Origin: DAOMFM01 sp035429825
GTDB lineage: Bacteria; Acidobacteriota; Blastocatellia; UBA7656; JADIYM01
Assembly (NCBI GenBank): GCA_044224215.1
Contig: JBGAKX010000128.1
Location: forward strand, 1 to 13,356
DNA: 13,356 bases
Direction: 5' to 3'
Made by a program: the position numbers and the translations under genes. The notes below the pieces were generated by a model. The model was not told where the DNA came from, searched no databases, and was given only the letters and a program-made list of their open reading frames with translations. The first letter of the stretch is position 1; every line of letters starts with the position of its first letter. Shown one piece after another: positions 1 through 6,928 of this stretch.

Positions 1-558
1 GACGCTGAGCGCGAGCGCATCGAGCAGCCGCGAATCCCTCGTCCGAACAGTTGAAAGCGTCGCGGGAACCGGACCCGACGCAAAAACCGCGAGCGTTCCG
101 TCGGCGCTCAGACCGACAACCGCGGGCGTGCCGGTGGGCGCGTCGTATTCGCTGCGAACAGTCAGCCGGCCATCGCGGTCGACGTCAAAGAACCGGATCT
201 TTCCGGCCGCCGGCAGCGCGATGACTGCGCCATCCTCGGAGATCGACATCGGCGCAATCCGCTGTCTGGCAATGTCGAAGGACACGTCGACGCCAAGATC
301 GTATGACGTCACATACTCGCCCGATGCCGCATCGACCGTACAGATCAGACGATTCGCGACCAGCGCGAAGAGGTACCTGCCATTGGGGTGCACGATCGCG
401 GGGGCGGCCGCACTGAGCGAAAAGCCGCCCGTCGACGGCGTGAAGCGCTGCAGCACCGCGGCGCCGCGCGGCCCCGGGCTCGCGGGCGCCGCGACTGCAG
501 CAACCGCGGCGAGCGCGCAGGCGAGACGCGCGACGCGCCTACTTGGCCGTGTACTCAT
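1..558 (-). CDS. Secreted beta-propeller-like protein, C-terminus beyond the window
   Basis: The frame is open for 186 codons from the ATG at 556-558 to the window edge, with no stop. The N-terminus (MSTRPSRRVARLACALAAVA...) has an arginine-rich start and an Ala/Leu/Val-rich core, so it looks like a Sec signal peptide ending near residue 28. The mature part has short repeating strands such as HPNGRYLFALVANRL, ICTVDAASGEY, ISEDGAVIALPAAGKIRFFDVD and LSADGTLAVF. This pattern of Asp-Gly turns between beta strands is typical of WD40/YVTN-type propellers. The family and function are not recognised. The ATG lies inside the end of the upstream BNR lipoprotein gene (20-bp overlap, different frame), suggesting translational coupling in one operon. 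No Shine-Dalgarno sequence is visible before it. The start is inferred from the signal peptide and the overlap. Confidence 0.75.
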   Translation of the reverse strand, partial: MSTRPSRRVARLACALAAVAAVAAPASPGPRGAAVLQRFTPSTGGFSLSAAAPAIVHPNGRYLFALVANRLICTVDAASGEYVTSYDLGVDVSFDIARQRIAPMSISEDGAVIALPAAGKIRFFDVDRDGRLTVRSEYDAPTGTPAVVGLSADGTLAVFASGPVPATLSTVRTRDSRLLDALALSV

Positions 559-1750
559 AGACGCCAAGATCACTCGACGCCCAACCCTTGCCCGGGGCCA
601 CGAGCGTGAACCCGGTGAATGTCGGCTGGCTCTTTCCGTTCGGGTACAACGGATCCGTCGTCTCGATCACCTGACCACCCGTCCAGTCATGCGCGGTCTG
701 TTCGATCCACGTCGCGCCTCCGTCCGTCGAATGGTACGTGCGGCCCTCGGTTCCGACCGCCCATCCGTTCTGGGCGTCCGCGAAACGGATCGCACGGAGC
801 GACGCCGCGAGCTTTGCCTGGCGCTCGAACGTGGCACCCCCGTCGTGCGTCACGAGCACCTCGCTCGGTCCGGGATCGCCGGCGTCGTCCTCTGTGGATC
901 CCACCAGCCAGCCATTTGTGGCATCGAGAAAAAAGACGTCCTCGGGCGACTGCTTCTCGTTGGGCGTGATCTTCTTCCACGACACGCCGCCATCGGTCGT
1001 GCGCAGCACCGCCCAACTCGGCTCGTCGTCGACCTCGCCGCCGACCGCCCAGCCGTTCTTGTCGTCGACAAAATACGTCCGCTTGAGCTCGACCGCGGGC
1101 AGATCCGGCGCCGACGGATCCATCTTCCATGTCGCGCCGCCGTCAACCGTTCGAACGACGAGAGGACGCGTGACCGAATCGATCCGTCCCGGCTTTGCAC
1201 CGGGCCGGCGCTCTTCGCGCCCACCGACGGCCCATCCCAGCTTGCCACGAACGAACACGCCGTTCAGCGACTGGTACGGCGCCGAAGCGCCGGCCGTCGC
1301 GTCGGCCGGGAGGTTGAACGCAGATCGAAACAGTTCGATCTCGTTCGAGCCGGTCCACGTGGTCCCGCCGTCCTTTGTCGTGTATGCCGTTCCTCCGTCG
1401 CTGATCGCCACGCCGTTCTGCGCATCGACGAAGTCGATCGCGACCAACTCGGTCTGCGCCGTGCGCAGGACGCAGTTCCAGTGCGCGCCGTCGTCCGACG
1501 TCTTCAACACGACGCTGCCGGTGAATCCCTCATCGTTGGTTCCGAACGCGAACGCCGTGTGGGCGTCCACGACTTCCAACGTGGACAACGTGGTGTTCGA
1601 CCGTTCCTCCTGCGACCCGCGTGGCGCGGCGCCGGGCATCTGCGTCTTGGGCCCGTCCGCTGTCGACGACGTTCGTTTGCCCTCCGTCTGACAACCGAAT
1701 GCCGCAAAGGCGGCAATCAGGAGCAACGCTGAAACTGCTTTCGATTTCAT
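539..1750 (-). CDS. BNR/Asp-box repeat lipoprotein (YCF48-like beta-propeller)
   Basis: A 403-residue protein. The chosen start is the ATG at 1748-1750 because it gives a clean lipoprotein signal (MKSKAVSALLLIAAFAAFGC, lipid-bearing Cys20) and has an AGGAAGGG ribosome site 8 nt upstream; a longer frame from 1810 has neither. Six Asp-box motifs are readable: TSDDGAHW, TKDGGTTW, TVDGGATW, TTDGGVSW, THDGGATF and STDGGATW. They alternate with NGWAVGG-type strands (KLGWAVGG, KNGWAVGG, TNGWLVGS, QNGWAVGT). That alternation is the signature of YCF48/photosynthesis-system-II-assembly-like and sialidase-type propellers. The catalytic residues of a sialidase are not evident, so an assembly, binding or structural role at the membrane is likelier. 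The Ser/Thr/Pro-rich stretch after Cys20 looks like a tether. The gene is probably first in an operon with the overlapping secreted protein downstream. The function is unknown beyond the fold. Confidence 0.88.
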   Translation of the reverse strand: MKSKAVSALLLIAAFAAFGCQTEGKRTSSTADGPKTQMPGAAPRGSQEERSNTTLSTLEVVDAHTAFAFGTNDEGFTGSVVLKTSDDGAHWNCVLRTAQTELVAIDFVDAQNGVAISDGGTAYTTKDGGTTWTGSNEIELFRSAFNLPADATAGASAPYQSLNGVFVRGKLGWAVGGREERRPGAKPGRIDSVTRPLVVRTVDGGATWKMDPSAPDLPAVELKRTYFVDDKNGWAVGGEVDDEPSWAVLRTTDGGVSWKKITPNEKQSPEDVFFLDATNGWLVGSTEDDAGDPGPSEVLVTHDGGATFERQAKLAASLRAIRFADAQNGWAVGTEGRTYHSTDGGATWIEQTAHDWTGGQVIETTDPLYPNGKSQPTFTGFTLVAPGKGWASSDLGVYEYTAK

Positions 1751-1758
1751 CAAGTTCG

Positions 1759-1766
1759 CCCTTCCT
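1759..1766 (-). promoter_or_regulatory. Ribosome binding site that fixes the lipoprotein start
   Basis: On the minus strand AGGAAGGG stands 8 nt before the ATG at 1750. It decides the start of the BNR lipoprotein in favour of the ATG that begins the signal peptide. The rest of the 149-bp gap 1751-1899 shows no convincing promoter, and no hairpin followed by a T tract. Confidence 0.6.
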
Positions 1767-1899
1767 GTCGTGTGTTCGTTGTGGTCGCTGGCACCAAGGC
1801 GCCGATCCACGTGTTCCTGCGTCGCGCTTCGGGCTCACGTCAGTCGCACTGGACTCCAATTTGGTGTCCGGCGACGGCCCGTGGTCCGATCAACACGAG

Positions 1900-2448
1900 T
1901 CAACTACTCGACGACTGCTCCGCGTGCTCGCCGTGAACGTAGCGCATGTGGCTCTCGACGATGACGTTGCGGGCCTTGTGTGCGTTGTGCCAGCCGATCA
2001 TCTCGGTCCGCTTGCCCTCGAGGTCCTTGTAGGTCGCAAAGAAATGCTGAATCTCGCGCAGCATGTGCGGGTAGATCTCAGAGTAGTTCCTGACGTCGCG
2101 GTACCGGGGATTGTTCAGGCCGACGGCGAGAATCTTCTCGTCGGTCTTTCCCTGGTCCAGCATCTCGAGCATGCCGATCGGCCGCACTTCGATCAGACAT
2201 CCCGAGAAGCTCGGCGTGTCGACGAGCACGAGCACGTCGAGCGGGTCTCCGTCTCCCGCCAGCGTGCTCGGCACGAAGCCGTAGTCGCCGGGATAATGCA
2301 CCGGCGAATGCAGATTCCGATCGAGACGGAATACGTGGAACTTCTTGTCGTACTCGTACTTGTTGACCTCGCCGAGCGGTATCTCGATGACCGCGTTCAC
2401 AACATCCGGCGCGTTCTCCCCCACGGGGAGGGTCAGGTAGTTCGTCAT
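1900..2448 (-). CDS. ppa: Inorganic pyrophosphatase, family I
   Basis: A 182-residue soluble enzyme that hydrolyses pyrophosphate to two phosphates with Mg2+ and so pulls biosynthetic reactions forward. The family I signature DGDPLDVLV is at residues 66-74. The expected active-site residues can be placed against the E. coli enzyme: E22, K30, E32, R44, Y56 (in YPGDYGFVP), D66, D68, D71, D98, D103, K105, Y140 and K141. None is missing. Length is normal for the bacterial enzyme (about 175 residues); the C-terminus ends in a run of serines. The ATG at 2446-2448 lies 11 bp after the stop codon of the DUF62 gene, so the two are probably co-transcribed. Identification is firm. Confidence 0.97.
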   Translation of the reverse strand: MTNYLTLPVGENAPDVVNAVIEIPLGEVNKYEYDKKFHVFRLDRNLHSPVHYPGDYGFVPSTLAGDGDPLDVLVLVDTPSFSGCLIEVRPIGMLEMLDQGKTDEKILAVGLNNPRYRDVRNYSEIYPHMLREIQHFFATYKDLEGKRTEMIGWHNAHKARNVIVESHMRYVHGEHAEQSSSS

Positions 2449-2459
2449 GGCCCGACAGC

Positions 2460-3266
2460 TTACACGACGGGAAATGCGAGGTCGACCTCCATACCCCGAC
2501 GCGCTTCGAGCGTCCGCGCGGCCGACCCCTTGGGGACGCCGATCTCGAGGTAACCCTGCGAACCGAAGTAGCCAAAGGGCTGTTTGGGCGTCGCCTCCGC
2601 GTAATGCGTCAGGATGCTGTGGATCTCCTGGCCGTTCACACGGAGCCTTGCCCCGGCGGCGACACGGTCGGACGGCACGTGCTCGGCGGTGAAGTTCGTG
2701 ACGAGGTTCCCGAACCGGTCGATGTGGATGATCGCGCCCTTCATCATCGTCGGCGCAACGACCTTGGGCACGGGAGTATCGAGGCGGACGTAGTCCGTGA
2801 TCTCGTCACCCATCTTCCGCGGGTCGATCCCCTTCGCGTGCCACGCTGCGACCGGGCCAAAGATGTCCCGCCCATGGAACGTATCCGACACGGGTTGGCG
2901 AAAGTAGTAGTCGGTCGTCAGGTGCACGACGCGGTTCACCTGTTCGAGCTGGTAGATGTAGCTGAAGACGCCGTTGTCGGGACCGACGAAGTTGTAGTTG
3001 TCGGTCATGACGAAGATCGGCCGGCGCTGGGAACCGACGCCCGGGTCGACGACGACAACGTGCGTGGTAAATCGTGGAAACGTGGCGTACACGCATCGGA
3101 GCGTGTATGCGGCGCCAAAGATGTCGTGGTTCGGGATGTCGTGCGTGATGTCCACGAATTCGATGTCGGGATACGTCGAAATCGCGGCGCCCTTCATCGC
3201 TCCGACGAAATAATCGGCCGTCCCAAAGTCAGTCAGGAGCGTGATCAGTTGCCTCTTCTGCGCCAC
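2460..3266 (-). CDS. DUF62 S-adenosyl-L-methionine hydrolase (SAM hydroxide adenosyltransferase)
   Basis: A 268-residue member of the DUF62 (SAM hydroxide adenosyltransferase / fluorinase-chlorinase) family, which splits SAM with water into adenosine and methionine. Visible motifs are LLTDFG (residues 10-15), VVVDPGVGSQRRP (71-83), FVGPDNGVFS (93-102), FHGRDIFGPVA (130-140) and IDRFGNLVTN (182-191). The catalytic Asp-Arg-His triad of the hydrolase type is present as D74, R81 and H131. The His argues for the water-using enzyme rather than a halogenase; this assignment rests on family knowledge. A longer frame runs to 3362, but the GTG at 3264-3266 is preferred because GGAGG sits 4 nt before it and homology starts directly after it. 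The gene leads a two-gene unit with ppa and has its own probable promoter. Confidence 0.92.
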   Translation of the reverse strand: MAQKRQLITLLTDFGTADYFVGAMKGAAISTYPDIEFVDITHDIPNHDIFGAAYTLRCVYATFPRFTTHVVVVDPGVGSQRRPIFVMTDNYNFVGPDNGVFSYIYQLEQVNRVVHLTTDYYFRQPVSDTFHGRDIFGPVAAWHAKGIDPRKMGDEITDYVRLDTPVPKVVAPTMMKGAIIHIDRFGNLVTNFTAEHVPSDRVAAGARLRVNGQEIHSILTHYAEATPKQPFGYFGSQGYLEIGVPKGSAARTLEARRGMEVDLAFPVV

Positions 3267-3270
3267 ATCG

Positions 3271-3275
3271 CCTCC
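3271..3275 (-). promoter_or_regulatory. Shine-Dalgarno site selecting a GTG start
   Basis: Minus-strand GGAGG, 4 nt before the GTG at 3266. It is the only strong ribosome site near the DUF62 gene and rules out the upstream ATG at 3362. Confidence 0.6.
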
Positions 3276-3301
3276 ACGTTCGCGTGTGCTGGACGGCGCC
3301 C

Positions 3302-3307
3302 ATAATA
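3302..3307 (-). promoter_or_regulatory. Candidate -10 box for the DUF62-ppa unit
   Basis: Minus-strand TATTAT matches TATAAT at five of six positions. It lies 35 nt upstream of the GTG start, giving a predicted leader of about 28 nt. No good -35 hexamer is visible at 16-18 nt spacing, so this is tentative. Confidence 0.35.
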
Positions 3308-3355
3308 CACCGCGACCCCGCACAAAACATCCGCTAATGCCGTCGAGCATTGCAC

Positions 3356-3391
3356 TTGCCAAAGTGGCGCGCGCGGAATGATAATCCGCGC
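3356..3391 (+). promoter_or_regulatory. Candidate sigma70-type promoter with a palindrome over the -10 box
   Basis: TTGCCA (3356-3361, five of six to TTGACA) and GATAAT (3380-3385, five of six to TATAAT) are separated by 18 nt. The -10 box lies in the centre of a perfect 7-bp inverted repeat: GCGCGGA (3371-3377), 7-nt spacer, TCCGCGC (3385-3391). A palindrome in this position could be an operator. The predicted transcription start falls near 3392, which coincides with an in-frame TTG, so the transcript may be leaderless. All of this is inference from sequence pattern. Confidence 0.35.
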
Positions 3392-4258
3392 TTGTTCTGG
3401 ACGTGGCTCACACACCCTTCGCGACACCGGTCGTCGCTCGTCGTCACTGGCGCCATAGTCCTGGCAACCGTGGCGGGGTGCGGCTCTGCGGTGCAGCCGG
3501 CGGTTCCGGCAGGCGGTCACGCCGACGTGCCTGAGAACTACCCGATGACGATCGTCGAATCGGCCGAGCATCGCGACTCGATGACGGCGCTGTGGACGCA
3601 GCTTTTCGAGACCTACCGCGTCCCGGCCGACCGCAGGAAGATGCCTGATCTGCAGCCATTTACGCATACGCCGCAGTCGATGCTCGGCACTGGGCCGATC
3701 AATCTGGCCGGGACCGTGACCGGCGATATTGACGACGAACGGCTGCGGCAGATCGTTCGGGACTTCATCTCCAAGAACGCGCAACTGCTCGGCGTCAACG
3801 CGCCGGACCTCTCGCTCGAGAATGTGATGGACTCGGGCAAGCTCGGCAAGCGCTTCACGTTCGTCCAGACGAGTTACTCGTATCCGATCGTTCCGCCGGC
3901 CGGACGGCTCGACATGATGGTGTCGCCGACCGGCGGTCTGATCCAGATGTCGGATACGGCGATCCCGGTCGTGGACCTGCCGGCGCAGGCGAGCATCTCG
4001 GCCGCCGATGCAGCAAGTCGCGTGGTCGGAATGACGTTCACCTACGGTGACATTGCGGGCCGCCCGCAGAGTGTCACGATTTCGGATCCAAAAGCCGTGT
4101 CGGCAAAGCGGCTTGTCGTCTATGCTGACGAGGGCGAAACGGCGCTCCGCATCTGGCTGGCGTGGGAAGTCGAAGCAGGGACCTCGATGACGTGGACGGT
4201 CTTTGTGGACGCGGTGTCCGGAAAGATCGTGGCACAGCGGCAGAATTTTCAAACGTGA
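3392..4258 (+). CDS. Lipoprotein with FTP/PepSY propeptide-like region, no peptidase domain
   Basis: A 288-residue exported protein if it starts at the TTG at 3392. The frame is open back to a TTG at 3350, which would give a long 43-residue leader, so the start is uncertain. The hydrophobic core LVVTGAIVLATVAGC ends in a good lipobox (VAGC; Cys30 from TTG 3392). Residues about 115-180 read like the fungalysin/thermolysin propeptide (FTP) motif: a helix with FISKNAQLLGVN, then RFTFVQTSYSYPIVPPAGRLDMMVSPTGGLI. Residues about 200-278 resemble the following PepSY half and end with LAWEVEAGTSMTWTVFVDAVSGKIV. In M4 peptidases these domains inhibit and chaperone the enzyme. Here the protein stops where the catalytic domain would begin and no HExxH is present. 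It is followed 13 bp later by a large membrane protein gene in the same direction. It may be a stand-alone inhibitor, chaperone or envelope sensor. Confidence 0.8.
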   Translation: MFWTWLTHPSRHRSSLVVTGAIVLATVAGCGSAVQPAVPAGGHADVPENYPMTIVESAEHRDSMTALWTQLFETYRVPADRRKMPDLQPFTHTPQSMLGTGPINLAGTVTGDIDDERLRQIVRDFISKNAQLLGVNAPDLSLENVMDSGKLGKRFTFVQTSYSYPIVPPAGRLDMMVSPTGGLIQMSDTAIPVVDLPAQASISAADAASRVVGMTFTYGDIAGRPQSVTISDPKAVSAKRLVVYADEGETALRIWLAWEVEAGTSMTWTVFVDAVSGKIVAQRQNFQT

Positions 4259-4271
4259 AGCAGAGAAACTG

Positions 4272-6599
4272 ATGCAGACCGAGGCGAGTCTCGAACGAGA
4301 CACCGATTCGATCCAGGGGTACGTCGACGCGCTCGGACGGAGCGCCGGAAGGCCGTTCCCGTTCGCCAAGCTGGCGTCGCTTTCCAAGCTGGGCCTACTG
4401 CGACGGCGTCTCGCAACGGCGATATCGCGCAATCCGAGCCCCGAGCTCGAGCAGGCCGAGGCCGCTGCGGCCGCGACGGTCTCGTCGACACGCAGCCGCC
4501 GGTTCGCCGCGAGCACGTGGGGTTCGCGTGCGCTCATGGCGCTCGTGCTGTTTGGCGGACCCCAGGCCATCCTGGCAATTCTGTGGGTGCTCAGCTCTGC
4601 CTATACGAATGTCGTGACGCGGCCCGCGTCGACGCAGACGGGTTACCTGCCGCCATTGACGCGCTTCGCCGTCGTGTTTCTGATCCTGTTCGTCTTTGCG
4701 TACTACTTTGCGACGCCGTTCTTCTCGGTCCTCCTGCTGTGGGGCGGCCGGCTTCTGAGGTCGTGGAAGAAGACGCTCCCGATTACGGTGCTGCTGCTAC
4801 TCGCGGCGTCGACCGCGACGTTTTTCACGTTCAAGGGTATTCAGAATCCGTACTTTGCAGCCGATTCGGTGCACCAGTTCATCGAGTCGCGCAACGCCAG
4901 CACGTACGAAGCGTACGAGAAGTGGCTGGATCTGAACTGGCTGCTCAAGGATCCAAAGTTCAAGACGGACTACGAGCAGTACCTGCGCAACGGGCCGGGC
5001 CGATGGTTGATGAACAGGTTCGACACCGCCGATCCCGGCGCGTGGGCCGATCCGAAATCGCTCGTTCACATCGGCGAGTTCGTCGATCAGCAGCACGATC
5101 AGAACAAGTTCCGCGAATGGCTGCGCGACTATGTCGAGCGAAACCGCATCAACTCGCGCGGCATCGACCAGGACATCGACACGCTCGTGGGACCGGCGAA
5201 CCAGCGGTTTCTGTCCGTGTGGCAGGCCGAGCCGTACCTGCGCGACCGCGATGTGAACGCGCGCCTTCATTACTTCAGTGAAGTGCATCAGCGCGTCCGC
5301 CTCAGGGGCCTCGCGTACATCGGCGGCGTGCTGCTCGTGTTCCTGCTGGCGTACCTCGTCGGTCCGTTGCTGACGCTCGCCGGCGTGCTGTGCCGGGCTG
5401 CGAAGCTCACCGCGCTCGCAGGTCGCGTGGAGCGTCTGCGTGCCCGGTACTACGCGTTTCCCGAGGCGGACGAACTGCTGGCGATTTCGCCGGGCGACAG
5501 TTCGTACAACATGCTCTCGCGGGTGCACCGCTCCTACGTGCGGAACGTACTTGTGGTTACCGTCGTGGTGCTGGGAGGCTGGGCGATCTGGCTCGCGAGC
5601 CGGAGCGATACCGCGCGGCCCGTCGCGACGCAGTCGGCGCTGATGGGCCGATTCGTGGCGATTCCCGGCGGCGAGCGGCCGCTGGGCTCCGGGGTTTCCG
5701 TCGGCGCCGGCTCGGCGCCGGGCACGGTGACCGGCGCTGCGCTGCCGGTGGCGGCAGCGGGTGGGCCTGCGGGGTTTTCGGGCGGCACCGGCGATCCATC
5801 GCTCGCCGTCGATTCGAACGGCGACGGAATTCCGGACGAGCGTCCGGCGAATTCGACGGAGGCCCGCCTCGCCGAAATCCAGAAGCAGATCGACGATTCG
5901 GACTACGAGTTCCGCAAGAAGTTCAAGGCAACGGCGGCGCTTCTCGATGTCTACAAGAAGGAGATCGACACGCTGAAGGCGCAGAACGCGCGGCTCGAGC
6001 AGGAGTCCTCGAGCCTGATGTCGACGACGGGTGGACTGACGTCGAGACTTGCGTCCGCGGAAGGTCAGGCGCGCTCCGCGTCCGTGACCGCGGCGGACGC
6101 CCAGGCGTACGCGCGCGATCTTGGTTCAAACGTCGAAACGCTCGCTGCGTCGGTCGACGACCACGTCCGGGCGTTCACCCAGAAGGACGCAGCCCTCGAC
6201 AAGAGGGCGGACGATCTTCAGAGCTCGACGGACATGATCGCGGCGGACCTGGATACGTCGTCACGCGACCTGCAGGCGCGCACGGAACGGCTTGGCGAGC
6301 GCGCCACCGATCTCGCGGAGCGCAGCGAACAGATCGCGGGGCTGCAGCGAACGATGTATTCGGCCCTCATCGGCGAATTCGAACGGCAGGTCGACGCGCT
6401 CGACCAGAAGGCCAGTTCGCGGTTCTACCGGATGTTCAACAAGAAGGATGGTCGAGCGGCGGCGGCGGATCTGCGCCGGCGGATACAGAATGTCCGTGCG
6501 CTGCTTGCGACGAGCACGGATCCGGACGCTCAGTCGATCATGAACCAGCTCGTGGCGCTGCAGGACCGGTTGACGCCAATCGCCGCGCGCTTCGAGTAG
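4272..6599 (+). CDS. Large inner-membrane protein with periplasmic coiled coil, unknown family
   Basis: A 775-residue protein of no family I recognise. The ATG at 4272 is chosen because it lies 13 bp after the preceding gene; the frame is open to 4203, but that would overlap it. Predicted membrane segments lie near residues 84-110, 129-157, 169-187, 345-374 and 425-443. Basic stretches (RLLRRR near 43, RLLRSWKK near 160, RVERLRARY near 385) place the N-terminus in the cytoplasm. A 155-residue loop and the last 330 residues are then periplasmic. After segment five comes a Gly/Ala/Val-rich linker (about 475-510). Then follows a calcium-loop-like DSNGDGIPDE (514-523, as in thrombospondin type-3 or EF-hand loops), then a long Gln/Glu/Arg/Ala-rich coiled coil (about 530-710). 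It may scaffold the envelope and could pair with the OmpA-domain coiled-coil protein downstream. The ribosome site is weak. Function is unknown. Confidence 0.85.
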   Translation: MQTEASLERDTDSIQGYVDALGRSAGRPFPFAKLASLSKLGLLRRRLATAISRNPSPELEQAEAAAAATVSSTRSRRFAASTWGSRALMALVLFGGPQAILAILWVLSSAYTNVVTRPASTQTGYLPPLTRFAVVFLILFVFAYYFATPFFSVLLLWGGRLLRSWKKTLPITVLLLLAASTATFFTFKGIQNPYFAADSVHQFIESRNASTYEAYEKWLDLNWLLKDPKFKTDYEQYLRNGPGRWLMNRFDTADPGAWADPKSLVHIGEFVDQQHDQNKFREWLRDYVERNRINSRGIDQDIDTLVGPANQRFLSVWQAEPYLRDRDVNARLHYFSEVHQRVRLRGLAYIGGVLLVFLLAYLVGPLLTLAGVLCRAAKLTALAGRVERLRARYYAFPEADELLAISPGDSSYNMLSRVHRSYVRNVLVVTVVVLGGWAIWLASRSDTARPVATQSALMGRFVAIPGGERPLGSGVSVGAGSAPGTVTGAALPVAAAGGPAGFSGGTGDPSLAVDSNGDGIPDERPANSTEARLAEIQKQIDDSDYEFRKKFKATAALLDVYKKEIDTLKAQNARLEQESSSLMSTTGGLTSRLASAEGQARSASVTAADAQAYARDLGSNVETLAASVDDHVRAFTQKDAALDKRADDLQSSTDMIAADLDTSSRDLQARTERLGERATDLAERSEQIAGLQRTMYSALIGEFERQVDALDQKASSRFYRMFNKKDGRAAAADLRRRIQNVRALLATSTDPDAQSIMNQLVALQDRLTPIAARFE

Positions 6600-6604
6600 G
6601 AGTC

Positions 6605-6630
6605 GCCGCAGATTTTCGCAAATCTGCACA
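6605..6630 (+). repeat. Short dispersed repeat, copy 1, forward
   Basis: It starts 5 nt after the stop codon of the membrane protein gene. Its first 16 bases are identical to copy 2 at 8440. Within it GCAGATTT-TCGC-AAATCTGC (6608-6627) forms a perfect 8-bp hairpin with a four-base loop. No T tract follows, so it is not a standard intrinsic terminator. Confidence 0.6.
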
Positions 6631-6710
6631 TGCAAGCAGGCCGCGATATTCAAGGTCGTGTGGATCGCCCGGAAGTGCCGGGTTCAAAATCGATCACGGC
6701 CTGCTTGCAT
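6630..6710. repeat. Hairpin with 18-bp arms (81 nt)
   Basis: The left arm ATGCAAGCAGGCCGCGAT (6630-6647) pairs with 6693-6710 at 17 of 18 positions. The 45-nt loop contains a second small stem, CCCGG (6668-6672) with CCGGG (6678-6682). This could be a structured RNA, an inverted repeat of a mobile element or a cruciform. It lies between the membrane protein and OmpA genes. Confidence 0.6.
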
Positions 6711-6771
6711 CTGCTTCTACCTGAGCCTGGTATTACATTGGCAATACCTGTGCCATGGCAACTTCTGCTTG

Positions 6772-6805
6772 ATTTGCTGCCATTTGCGTTCATTTGCGGC
6801 TTGCC
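6772..6805 (-). repeat. Short dispersed repeat, copy 2 of the right-end type, reverse
   Basis: ATTTGCGTTCATTTGCGG (6782-6799) is nearly the same as ATTTGCGTTCATTCGCGG at 8621-8638. On the opposite strand it reads CCGCAAATGAACGCAAAT, the same unit as the forward copies with a different spacer. Confidence 0.55.
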
Positions 6806-6875
6806 TCCGGCTCCGAATGGGACACTCTTGCCTGCAGAACGGGGCGTCAAAGCCGCAAGAACCTTGGCGTGCTAC

Positions 6876-6884
6876 TGTTATAGG
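6876..6884 (+). promoter_or_regulatory. Candidate extended -10 promoter for the OmpA-domain gene
   Basis: TGTTATAGG fits the extended -10 pattern TGnTATAAT at seven of nine positions and lies 44 nt before the ATG. No -35 hexamer is visible at a normal distance, as can be the case for extended -10 promoters. Confidence 0.3.
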
Positions 6885-6917
6885 GTTTGGGGCACGACAC
6901 ATCACCACATCATTGAC

Positions 6918-6924
6918 GAGGGAG
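6918..6924 (+). promoter_or_regulatory. Ribosome binding site of the OmpA-domain gene
   Basis: GAGGGAG ends 4 nt before the ATG at 6929. It is one of the clearest ribosome sites in the window and confirms that start. Confidence 0.6.
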
Positions 6925-6928
6925 ACAG

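Larger units (their letters stand above)
6605..6805. repeat. 201-bp composite repeat element with inverted ends and an inner hairpin
   Basis: The left end (GCCGCAGATTTTCGCA at 6605-6620) and the right end (reverse complement of 6785-6800, GCCGCAAATGAACGCA) are imperfect terminal inverted repeats, 15 of the first 19 bases matching. Between them lies an 18-bp-arm hairpin. The 329-bp gap 6600-6928 holds no convincing gene. It is lower in GC than its flanks and also contains the palindromes GGTATT/AATACC (6729-6734 and 6743-6748) and TGCCATGGCA (6751-6760). The layout is like a small non-autonomous (MITE-like) element, but no target-site duplication was identified. Confidence 0.5.

Noticed and set aside
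128..1732. Long open frame of 534 codons on the plus strand
   Set aside because: It lies opposite the BNR lipoprotein and the partial secreted protein, which have signal peptides, repeat motifs and a ribosome site. Its own product is Arg-rich and motif-free, as expected from antisense frames in GC-rich DNA.
3245..4570. 441-codon minus-strand frame across the propeptide-like lipoprotein gene
   Set aside because: The product is Arg/His-rich without recognisable motifs and covers the well-supported DUF62 start region and two plus-strand genes.
6608..6627. Intrinsic terminator after the membrane protein gene
   Set aside because: The hairpin is perfect but has no following T tract, and its sequence belongs to the dispersed repeat family.
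6660..6712. Possible tRNA or tRNA remnant (GGGTTCAAAATC resembles a T arm)
   Set aside because: The would-be T stem does not pair (CCGGG against TCGAT), and no anticodon or acceptor arms can be drawn. The 18-bp arms explain the symmetry better.
5390..6724. 444-codon plus-strand frame inside the large membrane protein
   Set aside because: It is Arg/Gly-rich, has no motifs, and overlaps in another frame the coiled-coil region, whose heptad-like composition supports the annotated frame.
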